This document shows, in pieces, positions 34,420 through 44,700 of a DNA stretch of 64,000 bases (positions within the stretch are counted from its first letter, which is position 1; every line of letters starts with the position of its first letter). Source of the DNA: Prorocentrum cordatum (Eukaryota; Sar; Dinophyceae; Prorocentrales; Prorocentraceae); assembly GCA_963575745.1 (NCBI GenBank), contig CAUYUJ010000337.1:297230-361229 (forward strand). Direction: 5' to 3'. The notes beneath the pieces were generated by a model. The model worked only from the letters and a program-made list of their open reading frames with translations. It made no database searches and was not told where the DNA came from. A program made the translations under genes and the position numbers.

Positions 34420-36930
34420 TCCTGGCTCCCGCTCGTGAAAGAGGTATCGTCTGGGTGGCGCAGCTTATCTTCTGGCGGGTCTCCCCGCAATGGAGCCTCT
34501 GCCGCTGACGAGGCTGCAGCTCCTGATGATGAAGATGCTGCGGCTGCAACGCCTGGCGGGTTTCCCCGCGGCGTCTCTCGGCTGGCGCTGCTCCTATTCT
34601 TAGGCGCCCAGGTACCCCTAGGCAAAACACCCTCCTCGGACGCCTTGGAGCGTGTCGCCACTGGCGAGGCCGGCGTAGGGGTATACCCTGTACGCTCGAA
34701 CGCCTTGGCCTTGCTGGCGATGGAGCAACTCCAGCTAGGCTGACGCCTGCGGATCTCCAGGGAGTCCTGAGGCTGTTGCCCGGGGTCAGGTCTCTGCGCG
34801 GGCATTGCTAGAGTCGATGACTTAGGCGCATCGGAGAGGGGCCTTCCCATCTGCACATCGAACCCGAGCTCCTCTGAGCGGGTAGAAGGATTCTTCTGTC
34901 TTTCGCCCGAAGGCGTCCTGTATTCACGAGTCTCGCTTTTAGCTTTTGGCTTCTTTGCCTCGGCTTGTGACTCCAACAACATTCGGCGAGTTGCCTCGCG
35001 GCTGCGCTCTTCTGCCAACCGCTTGCGCTCTGCCTCTGCTGCGACTCGTTGAATCTCCTGCTCGTCGTCGCTCGTCATCTCGTACGTTTGAGCCTGACTG
35101 GAGACACCAGGCGGGTTTCCCCGCGGAGATCGAGTCTCCTGAGCCGGAGGATCGTTGGGGCGCATGGCCTCGAGACGGCTATTGACCGCATCAATTTCCT
35201 CTTGGGTCATGGGCACAAGAGGTGGATGACCCTCCTTTGCAGGAGTGCGGCCCCTGTTAGGGCTCAAGACGTCACTGAGGCCAACAGGGCAGCCAGGCCT
35301 GTGTTCATGAAACTCCTGTGAGCACGGGCCGCAGGCAGCGTTGGGCCTGTAGCGGCGGCGCTCCTCGACGATGGCTCTCAGCTGTCTCCGCGCTGCCTCT
35401 TTATCGGGGCGGCGAATGTTCGTCGCGAGCTGATAACCACCCCGTATGGACCTGCCTTGGGCGTCCCTGTAGATCGGGTTGCCCTGTCCAAAGGCAGAGT
35501 GCTCGCCCGTTTTGCGCCTAGGGTCGTTGTAGGCGAGCAGCTGACCCCCCCCCCCGTCGAGCAGCATGCTCTGATGGGGCTGCCTGCCTCCATTCACGTG
35601 GGAGCCGTCCTTGGGGGTGCGGATCGCCCCAAAGACGCGGATGTGAGCGAGACCTCCTGGCCTGTTCATCGGACGGCGCTGCTGACGTAGCCTGGGCAGG
35701 AGCTGGCGTGGTTTCCTGGGTAGGCGTAGGCAGCGCATCCTGGACAGGCAGGTCTCCCTGCTGACTGGAGTCAGGCATGATGGGCTCTTGTGCGGATGGT
35801 TGTGCGTCGGGCTCGTCTGGGTCGAAGTCCACCTCCTCGTCTTCGCCGTTAACGTCCATCATGAGGATGGTGGTCTCGTCCTCGCACAACCCACAGCCGT
35901 CTTCATCTTCAACTTCTGAAGTAGGATTGCCGATGACAAGGGTCATTGGCCCAGTCGGGGCAGGCAGGTTTGCCTGCCGTGGAGGCGTCTGAGCACCGCT
36001 AGGCTGCCCCGGCGTCGGCGGCACGGCGGTCGGACCAGGCTCGTTGCCGAGCGCGGCGGGAGCCTCAGGCTGATCATAGTCATAAGAGGGCTGCCCGATG
36101 ATGTTGCGCAAGGCAGTATGGTTTGGCCGTGGTCCCACCGCCTGGAGACCCCATCCTGGCGGAGGAGGCGCCTGTTCACGCATCGCGATAGCCCTCTGAA
36201 GGGCTTGGCGCCAGCGCCCCTTTGCATGCCATACGTGCCGCTGCACGTCATCAGGGAGCACGCTGTCGATGAGAGCGAGGGCCGCCAGCAGCAAGTCCGA
36301 GTCGTCACAAACATCGGAGTCTTGTAGCATCATGTGGCCGCTCTCAATGCTCTGTTGACTATCAGGATACTCTGCAGCCTGAGCGGCATGCCTCTGCATG
36401 AGGGTCTGCAGCACCGCGCATGGCCCTTGCTCACCCGGCGTGAGCATACCAGGTGGCTCGTGAGGATTGCCTGGCACGACCACGGTGAAGGCCTGAGCCT
36501 CCAATTCCATTAATTCGCAATAGTTTGGCAGATACACTGGAGTAGGCCCGTTTCCAAGCAGGGGGTCATATTGCCGTCGAAGGTTGCACTCGACCTCCGA
36601 GGGCGAGGCCTCGACAGTGACGTCCTCGTCGCTGCTATCGAAGGCCATGGCGTTGCCTGGATTGCCGAACATCCGGCCAAAGAAGGAAAGGGGCTGGTTT
36701 CCCAGCGTTTCATTATCCACAGGCGTGAACCTGCGGAGGTACTCGAGGTAGAACGCGTAGAGCCCGTGGCCGCGCGCCTCGATCTCGCCCAGCGCGCCCA
36801 CGTTGCTAACCCAAGCGACGAAAAACAGATGTTCCACAGCCTCGAACTCTCGGAGGCTAAGATACTCAATAGCAGGTTCACTTGAGCCCAAAGGGACTTC
36901 GGACGTGCTGCCCTTTCCATTCCCTTGGAC
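34420..36930 (-). pseudogene. Polyprotein linker region: acidic, then charged coiled-coil-like
   Basis: Two overlapping minus frames (36981-35518 and 35738-33687) join through a one-base shift near 35660. The first is rich in Asp/Glu/Pro/Gln (DVNGEDEEVDFDPDEPD near 35850). The second has RVFGAIRTPKDGSHV, several Cys/His near 35330-35290 (CGPC-x4-H-x2-HRPGC, possibly metal binding), then a heptad-like Arg/Glu/Ala segment around 35040-34950. No enzyme domain was recognised. The region holds many of the 14-nt hairpins, visible in the protein as RGNPP, QGNLP, LGNEP and LGNQP tetrads. Confidence 0.55.
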
Positions 36931-38281
36931 TGGACATTCCTTCACAAGATGATCTGCGCGGTCACATCCATGGCACTTCAAGACCTGGCCGTCTCTACCT
37001 CGCGGGCTTCCCCGCCTGCCTTAGCCTTTGCCTGAGGTGCCCACGGCCTTTTCCACTACCTTTTCCACCGGAAAATATCTCATCATACTGATCATCTGAA
37101 AGCCTCTGGAGGAAAGCCGTGATGCCTCGTCCGTTCAACCTTCGGCGACCCCGTTTGCCTTTGCCTTTACCATTGAAGCTGCTCCTTATCCTCCTCCTAA
37201 CACGACGCACTGGTTTTCGTGTAAACCTCCTCCACCTACGCTTAGCTTGTTGTAATAACCCAAATAAATGCTCGGCACGCTGATGAGCACCTTCCATTTG
37301 CATGATATCTGACCAGTCTAGTGGTTCGATGCCGTCTGACGATGTCTGACGATATCGTGTCGGCGTCGGTGCCTGAGTCGAAGTCGTCGTTTCCTAGGTA
37401 GGTGGGCACACCGTCGTTAAGGGGGTTCGCTTCCCCCCATAGAGAGCGGTGAGGCTGAGGTTCTCTCGGGGGAGGGCTGGTTGCCCAGCTTGGTTGCGAT
37501 CGATCCCCTGCTAGTAGGGCAGTGGATTCACCAGGATCATCGGCCCAAATGTTTGTGGGCCCCTTGCCAGGCTGAGCTTCAAAGGTTACAGTAGCATAGA
37601 CATTTCCACTGCCAGTTCCCCTGCCCCTTCCAAACGCTGATCCTACGTTGCCAGGATACCGTTCTGACAAGTGGCCTACCGAGCGCATGCTCTCACACAG
37701 TTATTCATGCAGTTGTTGTGTTCGGGGCATTTGGTGGTTGAGTGGCTGCAACAGTTGCATGGCTCGCCGGTTGCCAACGCCTAGGGCGCGGAATAGGATA
37801 GTCGTAAATAGTTGGAAATTGGGAAGGTCAAAGCCCACTGACTGTGCCTCAAGACGGGCCATTTCGAACCGGGTAAGGATTACATCGATTCGTTCCCCGC
37901 GAGGCGCATGGGAGTCGATGAGCTGTGTGCCTGAGGTGAGTTGGCGCTCATCCCCCAGGCGTTCGAACTTCATGCTTAGGAGGAACATGATGTATGTTAC
38001 TGGGTCGGTGTGGACACCGTCGATGTCCGCGCCATAGTTTATGATGTCAGGTGGTTCCCCATGGCGAGTGTCCTCGCGAGGCCGCCTAAGCCGCGTTGAA
38101 TGGCGGCTGCTTGGGCTTGTGGTGTCGTGCGTCCTCTCGTGACGTTTAGCCGCGCGTTGACTTCACATACGTACTCGCGAAAAGGCACGTTACCTTGAGG
38201 GTCCCAGTATGGGCCATGTGTGTTGCCCACCGGTGCTATTATCTGCTCGGCGCATGTGTCCGATTGCCGCTCCCAGCGCAA
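36900..38281 (-). pseudogene. gag region with CCHC zinc knuckle, frame-broken
   Basis: The capsid-like part (about 38110-37701) reads GEPPDIINYGADIDGV then VTYIMFLLSMKFERLGD and ILTRFEMARLEAQSVGF, the gag type typical of dinoflagellate copia elements. An in-frame TAA at 37703-37701 separates it from GHLSERYPGN. A basic segment follows in another frame (RRWRRFTRKPVRRVRRR, about 37245). Next comes a zinc knuckle at 36975-36934, CHGC-x4-H-x4-C, whose frame is again shifted relative to the basic segment. An upstream 80-residue frame (38281-38039) also looks coding and is shifted by one. Gag would package element RNA; this copy cannot give one continuous product. Confidence 0.75.
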
Positions 38282-38656
38282 ACCGTATGATGGCGAAGGT
38301 AACCAATCCTAGGCTGTGGAGGGATGGGTGGTTATCGGGCGCGTTGCCGCGCTGGGGCGGGGATAGTGGCGCCTTGTCAAGTATACGAGGCGCTTTATCT
38401 CGCGGGTCTCCCCGCCTACGCTTCAGGTACTGCGCTTTCGGCTCGTTGCCGAGTTGTTGGTGATAGCGTAGTGATGAAGCGTAAATGGTACCAAGGTTGT
38501 TGTCTGGACGTCGTACCTCTCGTGTTGCTTCTTGTTCTTGAATTGATCATTGTAAATGTTGGTGGAGTGGTGGCGCAGGGTAGGGAGTGGTCACGAGGAT
38601 CGTGCCCGGCAGCGTGAGGATAAGAAGAGCAAAAGCTGACCACACGAGAGTGCGGC

Positions 38657-38670
38657 CAGCTCCGCTACCA
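38657..38670 (-). promoter_or_regulatory. Primer-binding site, initiator-Met tRNA type
   Basis: The minus strand reads TGGTAGCGGAGCTG immediately after the LTR. The complement of a eukaryotic initiator-Met tRNA 3' end (TGGTAGCAGAGG in animals, TGGTATCAGAGC in plants) differs at only a few positions. Position and orientation agree with a minus-strand element and a right-hand 5' LTR. Confidence 0.8.
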
Positions 38671-38908
38671 AGTCTGAAGTGCCTCTGGTAGGTAATATTG
38701 CATCCAATTCCATGTCGAAGGAATACGATATGGGGTGTGGAAGGGTCTGATCGGAAAAGATCGATGTATAGATCTTTCCAGCACATAGCGAATACCAAGC
38801 CAGGTATCCGGGCAAATAGGGCGCGCGTGCCTTGAGCCATAAGGCAGCGACGCGCAGGCTATACTCCCGATTATCTATCACATCTCCCAAAGAGCTACCT
38901 TTAAAGTA
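38671..38908 (-). repeat. 5' LTR of the copia-like element
   Basis: Partner of 22857-23097. For a minus-strand element this is the promoter LTR. Its inner edge (AGTCTGAA on the plus strand) abuts the primer-binding site with no spacer. The outer edge passes into CCCCCAAGAGG-type degenerate repeat. No TG...CA termini are obvious. Confidence 0.85.
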
Positions 38909-39310
38909 AGAAGCCCTCCAGGGCCCCCAAGAGGCTCCCGAGAGGGCCCACAAAGCGACCCCGCAAAACCGAAGAGGCCTCCTAAAGGCCCCCAAGAGGC
39001 CCCCGAGCGGCCCACGATGGGACCTCAGAGAGCCCCGGGTGACCTTCAAGATGGCTCAATATAGCCCAAACTAGCTCCTGATAGCTCGCACGATGCTTCA
39101 AGAGACCCCAAGACCGCTCCAAGACTGCTCAAGATGGCCACGGAGTCTCCCCAGGATGCTTGAGATGCCCAAATCCTTCGAAATCGTAGCGAACATCAAT
39201 GAAAATTGTCTGTGTTTCGCCATTTTGCTTTCGATGGCCTTCCGGGCCTCAAGATGGCTTCAAGATGGCTGAAGAAGGCAACCAATTCCAGGTACTCCCG
39301 AGAGGCGACG
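38909..39310 (+). repeat. Degenerate CCAAGA-type repeat
   Basis: GGCCCCCAAGAGGC, CAAGATGGCT and similar blocks recur irregularly, including the anchor GCCATTTTGCTTTCGATGGCC near 39217. Same type as 15.2-17.3 kb and, in reverse, 51.6-52.6 kb. From 39310 to 39835 I see no supported feature. Confidence 0.65.
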
Positions 39311-39839
39311 CTACTTGAAGCTCCCCCTTCTTTGATCGATCTCCTCCAAGATGAACCCAAGATGCGTGGCTCCTCCTTTCTCCCCCCGTCAGCTCTCATG
39401 GGCATCGTTTCTGGATGGTCTGGTGGGGATGCGTTTTTTTGGTCAGCGGTTCCAAAGCAGAGGTCAAGAAGCGAGTCAACAACGAACGGGGCGCGAACGA
39501 AGCTAATTGGCCGCAGTGGCGCATGCACGTGCGAGGTTTAAAGTAAACCAAATTGACCGCTCAAGCCAGGTGACCGGCTCAGACATCCCAGCAAGTGGGG
39601 ACGCAGAAGCGCGGCGACCGGCGGCGGAACGGGGGGGCGTCGCCCTTTCGGCGCCAAGCTCCAGCCGAACCACAAACGGGGGCAAGAGAAAGGGGAGAGA
39701 GCGAGGGGGAAGGGGGAGAGAGCAAAGCGAGCGACAACCACAGGCACAATGCAGCACCACGAGTAGCGATGGTGCGGCGAAAGAGACCTGACACATCAAG
39801 GCTCACTGAAGCTGAAGTGTAGCTGATCTGTGTCGAAAC

Positions 39840-40445
39840 GCCATCCACTGGGGGAAGACCACGAGTGTGCGCTCACGAGGCTGAGCCACCTCCAGCCAAA
39901 GCCAGCGTGCACATCGCATCCGACTCTCGCAGTTCGGGGGCCAAACGATGCAGTGTACTGGCGGGGGTTGGTTGCAGACTGCTCTGCAGAGGGAACGACC
40001 ACGAACTGCAGAAGGCTGAACCACTCAATGCAAGGCCACTCCCTTGACGAAACCAAACATCGGGTGTCGCCGAATGTATGGCTGACGGCCGCACCCGACC
40101 CACAACGCCAGCCGGTAGCCAGCGCGTGCGCATCGTCTCCGACTCACGCAGTTCGGGGGCATAACGATGCAAAGTGCGAGGGCGGGTGGCCGGGGCTGCT
40201 CTGAAGAGGCGACCACAATGCAGAAGGCTGAACCACTCATGCAGTGCCGCACGCTACGAACGTGTGGATGATCCGCCTCAGAGCGCCATCCAGTAGAGGA
40301 CCACTGGTGTGCGCTCACGAGGCCGAGCCACCTCCAGCCGGTAGCCAATGCCTGCACATCGTATCCGACTCACGCAGTTCGGGGGCAACACGATGCAGAG
40401 TACTGACGAGGGCTGGTAGCCGGGGCTGGCGCAGCCGAAAGCCGC
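39840..40445 (+). repeat. ~220-bp tandem repeat, about three copies
   Basis: GCAGTTCGGGGGC with AACGATGCA recurs at 39930, 40149 and 40375 (spacings 219 and 226 bp). GAGCCACCTCCAGCC, CATCCAGT/CATCCACT and GGCTGAACCACTCA blocks occur in parallel order, the middle copy being the most diverged. Confidence 0.8.
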
Positions 40446-40470
40446 AGAGACATTGTGAATGAAGGAAGAC

Positions 40471-40499
40471 GAGGAGGAGGAGGAGGAGGAGGAGGAGAC
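40471..40499. repeat. (GGA)n microsatellite
   Basis: Nine GAG/AGG triplets in a row between the two tandem families. Confidence 0.9.
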
Positions 40500-40513
40500 G
40501 GAGAAGACTGCGT

Positions 40514-40955
40514 CCGATGCAATCTTCACAGTTGATCGGTGGGGGGGGCGCAGCCGAAAACCGCAGAGACATTGTGAATGAAGAAAGATGGGGGGCGCAG
40601 CCGAAAGCCGCAGTCACCGATCCAGATACCTGGCCCACGGACTCCACAAGGTTCCCTACGGGGGCCCCGTTCTCGGCCTCTGGGGGCTGGGTGGAACCTG
40701 CTGCTGGAGCTTCGCGCTCACGGCCTAACCCCTTGCTTCCGCGACCGATGCAACCTTCACAGTTGATCGATGGGGGGCGCAGCCGAAAGCCGCAGAGACA
40801 TTGTGAAGATGGGGGGCGCAGCCGAGAGCCGCAGTCACCGATCCAGATACCTCGTCCACGGACGCCTCAAGGTTCCCTACGGGAGCCCCGTAGTCGGCCT
40901 CTGGGGGCTGGGTGGAACCTGCTGCAGGAGCTTCTCCCTCACGGCCAGGCCCCTT
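40514..40955 (+). repeat. 231-bp direct duplication containing a smaller GGCGCAGCCGAAAGCC repeat
   Basis: Copy 1 starts CCGATGCAATCTTCACAG at 40514 and copy 2 CCGATGCAACCTTCACAG at 40745. Both continue through GGGGGGCGCAGCCGAAAGCC, ATCCAGATACCT, CTCTGGGGGCTGGGTGGAAC. Within each copy the GGCGCAGCCGAAAGCCGCAG block occurs twice, and once more at about 40435. Confidence 0.88.
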
Positions 40956-41219
40956 GCGGGGGGAAGGAGGCGAGAACGGAACAGGTCCGCGGTGCCCCGC
41001 GCGGACGCCGCAACGGGGAAGCATCGCCGCCGCCGCGGTGCGCTCAGCCGAAAAGGTCGAAGACCACGTCCTCGTCCTCCTCCTCCACGGCCGCGGCCTT
41101 CCTCTCCTCCTTCTTCTCGCCGCCGCCCGCCGCCGCCCGCCGCCGGCGCTGCAGCCACCGGGTTCGCCGCAGCGCACGCCTCGGGGTCCTCCAGGAACTT
41201 CTTGACAGGCTCCATTTCC

Positions 41220-41575
41220 TCCTCCCCCTCCTCCTCCTCAGCGGCCGGCTCCAGGGCCTTCTCCTTCTGCGGCGGCTTCCGGCGCGGCGCCTCCTCCTCC
41301 TCCTCGGCGGGCTCCTCCTTCCTGCGGTCTCCTCCTGGCCTGCTGCCGCTGGCCACCGGCTCGTCCTCGTCCTCGTCCTCCTCCTCCCCCTCCTCCTCCT
41401 CCTCGACGCTCGTCGTGCGTTGCCTCCTGGCCGTCGTCCTGACAGCCTCCTTTGGGCTCCCGCAGCCTCCCTGCTGCCTCCTCGTGGTCTCGTCGTCGCT
41501 CTCCAGCCGCTGCTCCTCCTCCTCCTCCTCCTCCTCCTCCTCCTCCTCCTCCTCCTCCTCCTCCTCCTGGTCGCC
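41220..41575. repeat. CTC/CCT-rich microsatellite region downstream of the non-LTR element
   Basis: Interrupted CTCCTC runs, with the purest stretch at about 41513-41566. It lies just 3' of the minus-strand retrotransposon ORF, so on the element's sense strand it is a GGA-rich 3' region. Whether it belongs to the element is unclear. Confidence 0.75.
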
Positions 41576-41728
41576 GCCCTCCGCGGGGCTTCCTCAGCGC
41601 CTCTCCGCTGCCTCCGCATGGCGTCGTCGTTGTTCTCCTGATGCTCCTCCTCCCTCTCTTACCCCTCCTCCTCCTGGTCGCCCTCCCGCGCCTCGTCGCC
41701 CTCGGCGCCCGCCGCCCGCCCTTGCGCC

Positions 41729-44700
41729 TCACGCGACGGCCGCCGCCGCCGCCGCCTCCACTGCAGCCGCCGCCGCCAGGCGTGCCGGGGTCGCCCCGGG
41801 CCGCGGGCGCTGCAGGCGCTGCAGGATGGCCCGCGCGTTCTCCCTGTGTAGGGAGATGGAGAGTCGCTGGGCCATCCTGTCCGCCGTGCTGGCGGCCTCC
41901 TCGCCGCGCGCGTCAGCCGCGCGCTTAGCCAGCACGGCGAAGGCGCGCCGCGCCTCGCCGCCCCAGCTCCCGCCGTGCGCCTCCACCACCATTGGGATGA
42001 AGGCGAGGTCCGCGTCGCGGCAAGCCTGCGCCGTGCCCTGGTGCTGCCGCTTGTACTCCTCGTACCTGTCGAGGGCGGCGGCCGGGTCAGCGGCGGAGCG
42101 CGCGATGAGGTCCGCGCGCAGGCCGGACGTCACCGCGAAGTCCAAGGCCGCCGAGAGCCCGCCGCGCCACCGGGGGACATAGACATCCGCTGGCCGGCGG
42201 CCGTCGTTGTCTAGTCCGTCGCCGTCGGGCTCCTCGGCGTTCGGCCCCTCGCCCGGCGCCCGCGGCGGCAGCAGTCCGGGCCGCTCCAGCTCCGCCCCCG
42301 AGAAGCCAGCGGCCTGGGCGGCAAAGAAGGTGCCGTTCCGCAGCTTGTTGTGGCGGCGCGTGCGGTCGCCCTGGCAGGCGCGCGTCAAGGCGTGGTCGCA
42401 GTGCGCGTCCATGACTTCCCCGCGCGCTGGGCAGAACGCTTCCTCGCCCATCAGCTGGGCCCGGAGCCGTCGCTTGATCCCGATCTGCATCAAGCTGTGC
42501 GGGACCGCTGTGCCGAGCGCCTCGCTGGGGGGCGCCTGCAGGTGCGCGCTGGCGCCAGGCGCGGCCACCAGGGCGAGGTGGGCGCGCGTCGCGGCCGAGG
42601 AGCGGCCCCAGAGGGCGGCGCGCGCGGCGTCGTCGACCTGGTCCGAGAGAGTCTTCTGGTTGGAGTGCGTCTCGCAGTCGAAGCGCGCAGCCTGGTTTGC
42701 CCCCGCCACACTTGCGTTGTGGGTCTGGAGCGCCGCCGCCAGGGCCCCGGCGTCGCCCGCGTCGTCGTCTGTGTAGCCCGCGTACATGGACCGGCAGAAC
42801 TCGCTGCTCTTGGCGCGCGAGGACAAGTAGGCCGCCGGCGAGTGCTTCTCAGCGGAGCGCAGCCCCAAGCCGCCCTTGTTCAGTTTCAGCTGCGCTTGGG
42901 CCCAGGAGTCGTCGGTGAGGGAAGCGCCGGCCAGCTGTTCCAGGCAGGAGCGCACTGCAGCGTCCATCTCCAGGAGAGCCTCGGTGTGGGCGGAGGGCGG
43001 CACCACGCGCGCCGAGTAGCCGAGCTTGCAGTAGGAGGCACACTGCCGGAGAAAGTGAAGGGCTACCTGCGCGTCCTCCAAGCCGGCCAGTGCGCCCAGG
43101 AGCTCCGCTGCCTTCTTCGCTCTTTTCTGCGCGTGCTGGAGGCAGAAATCGTCGCTCCCGATGGGCGCGCCGAGGAGCTCAAAGCAGCTGTCGGGGCGCA
43201 GTCGGAAGCCCGGTGGGAAATCCGCCGCGGACGCGTTGCTGTCCGCCCCCGCTGAAGGGACCACCTCGCACTTGCCCGGCCCCGTGCTGAGGTCGAGGCC
43301 GACTGCTGCGAGCTCGGCCGCGACGAGGTGGAGGAAGCGCGCCACAGCCTGTCTGTCACCCGCCACGCAGCCGTCGTCCAGGTAGAAAAAGACGAGGTCC
43401 AGGCCGGCGTCCTGGGCAAGCCCCCTGAGGCTGCGGCTCGCCGTCTCCGCGCAGCGTTGGAGTGCCAGGGAGAAGAGCAGCGGGCCAAGCGGGTCGCCCT
43501 GCTGGACACCGCACTCGGAGCGCAGCGTCTGCTTGCCGAGGAAGAGTAGCGAGGGGCTGCCGTAGCACCAGTCCGCCCAAGGTGCCAGTGCGGGAAAGTC
43601 CTCGTGCACTGCTCTGAGGACGGCCCTCCGGTCCAGGGTGTTGAAAGCGCTCGAGAGGTCCAACTTCACGAAAACTTTGTCCCTGTCGCCCAGGTTGCGC
43701 GGGAACCACTGCCTGGCCACGTGGATTGCCGCCTCGGCGCCTCCCGGGACGGCCACGCCCACCTGCAAGGGCGCAAGGCGGTCGCGGGCTGCCCCGGCGA
43801 CCTCCTTGCAGAGGCACTTGCCCACCAGGCGGCGAAGTGTCTCGCCGACGGCCACCGGGCGGAGGCCGCCGTCGTTCTTCGGGAGAGCCACCAGCGAGGC
43901 GCCAGCAAAGTAAGCCGCGACCGCCGCCGGAGCCTGGCCGCGCGCGAGCACGTTGACGAGGCCAGCGAGCTGCTCGACTACCTCGTCCCTGTGGGCTGCC
44001 GTCGCCAGGGCGTCCTGCAGGTGTTGCGGGCGCAGGCCAGTGGGGCCGGCGGCCGAGCCCTTGGGGAAGGCCCGCACTTCCTTTTGGACGACAGAGACGT
44101 CGACCTGGGCTGCGGCGGCCGCGTGGACAGCAGGCAGGCTAGCCAGGTCCACAACCGGCTGCTGGCTGCGGGGGTGTTTGCGGCCCATCTGGTCCACGAC
44201 AGCCGGCGTGACGGACACGGGCGGCTCCGACGTCAGCGAAGCGCAGCTTTTCGAGTAAAGCCCCTCCGAAGCCAAGTCGAGGCAGCGCTGTGCTCGGTGA
44301 GTCGCCTTGTCCGTTCCCCCTGTCTGGCGCCGCTCTGTCGTCTCCGCCCACAGCGTCTGGCGCTCTCCCTCCAGCCAGCGGCGGCAGAGGTTCTTGGCTT
44401 CCTCCTCGCTGGCGTTCCGGCTGCCTCGGCCTCCGCGGCTGTGCGGTCGCAGCACGCACTTGGGCAGCATGGCCAGTTGGACCCAAGCTGCTTCGGTGTT
44501 GTGGTGGACCGCCAACGCCACGGCCTGCACCAAACACTGCGCCCACAACGCCCTGGCCCCCCTGGGCACGTGGCGCCTCGTGCCGGCGCGGCTGGAGAAG
44601 ACCACCCTCAGCGAAGGGAGCCCTGGCTGGCCGTTCGCGTCGCCAGCGTCGGCCGGGAGGGCCTGGGGGACCGCGGCGGCCGCTGCGCGCGCCGCTGGCC

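Larger units (their letters stand above)
23229..38454 (-). repeat. Family of covarying 14-nt hairpins (GCnnG-loop-CnnGC) scattered through the copia-like element
   Basis: Twenty-nine perfect copies found by eye start at 23229, 23404, 24008, 24795, 27418, 29003, 30322, 30411, 30943, 30976, 31009, 31540, 32131, 32541, 33046, 33307, 34475, 34556, 34986, 35111, 35748, 35964, 36039, 36693, 37002, 37486, 38064, 38339 and 38402. Stems: GCGGG 9, GCGAG 6, GCAGG 5, GCTCG 4, GCTGG 3, GCGTG 1, GCGCG 1, each with its exact complement. Sense-strand loops: GAAA 11, GCAA 7, GAGA 4, the rest GAAG, GACA, GAAT, CAAA. Imperfect copies lie at about 25433, 27391, 29261, 31621, 32747, 32999 and 38441. No copy was noticed outside the element. 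Confidence 0.88.
22857..38908 (-). mobile_element. Ty1/copia-like LTR retrotransposon, ~16 kb, decayed
   Basis: Direct repeats of ~240 bp flank a minus-strand polyprotein, and a primer-binding site lies just inside the right repeat. Order in the sense direction: LTR, PBS, leader, gag with zinc knuckle, acidic and charged linkers, Tpt1/KptA-like domain, RING-H2, retropepsin, unknown module, methyltransferase-like module, integrase, RT, RNase H, 3' region, LTR. PR before IN before RT-RNase H is the copia order. At 16 kb it is far larger than a classical ~5-kb copia element. The two LTRs differ at roughly 9% of positions by eye, in line with the frameshifts and stops throughout. I could not define a target-site duplication or a polypurine tract. 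Confidence 0.85.

Noticed and set aside
22840-38925. Target-site duplication of the copia-like element
   Set aside because: Both flanks are CCAAGA-type repeat and the outer LTR edges are uncertain, so no specific short duplication can be defended.
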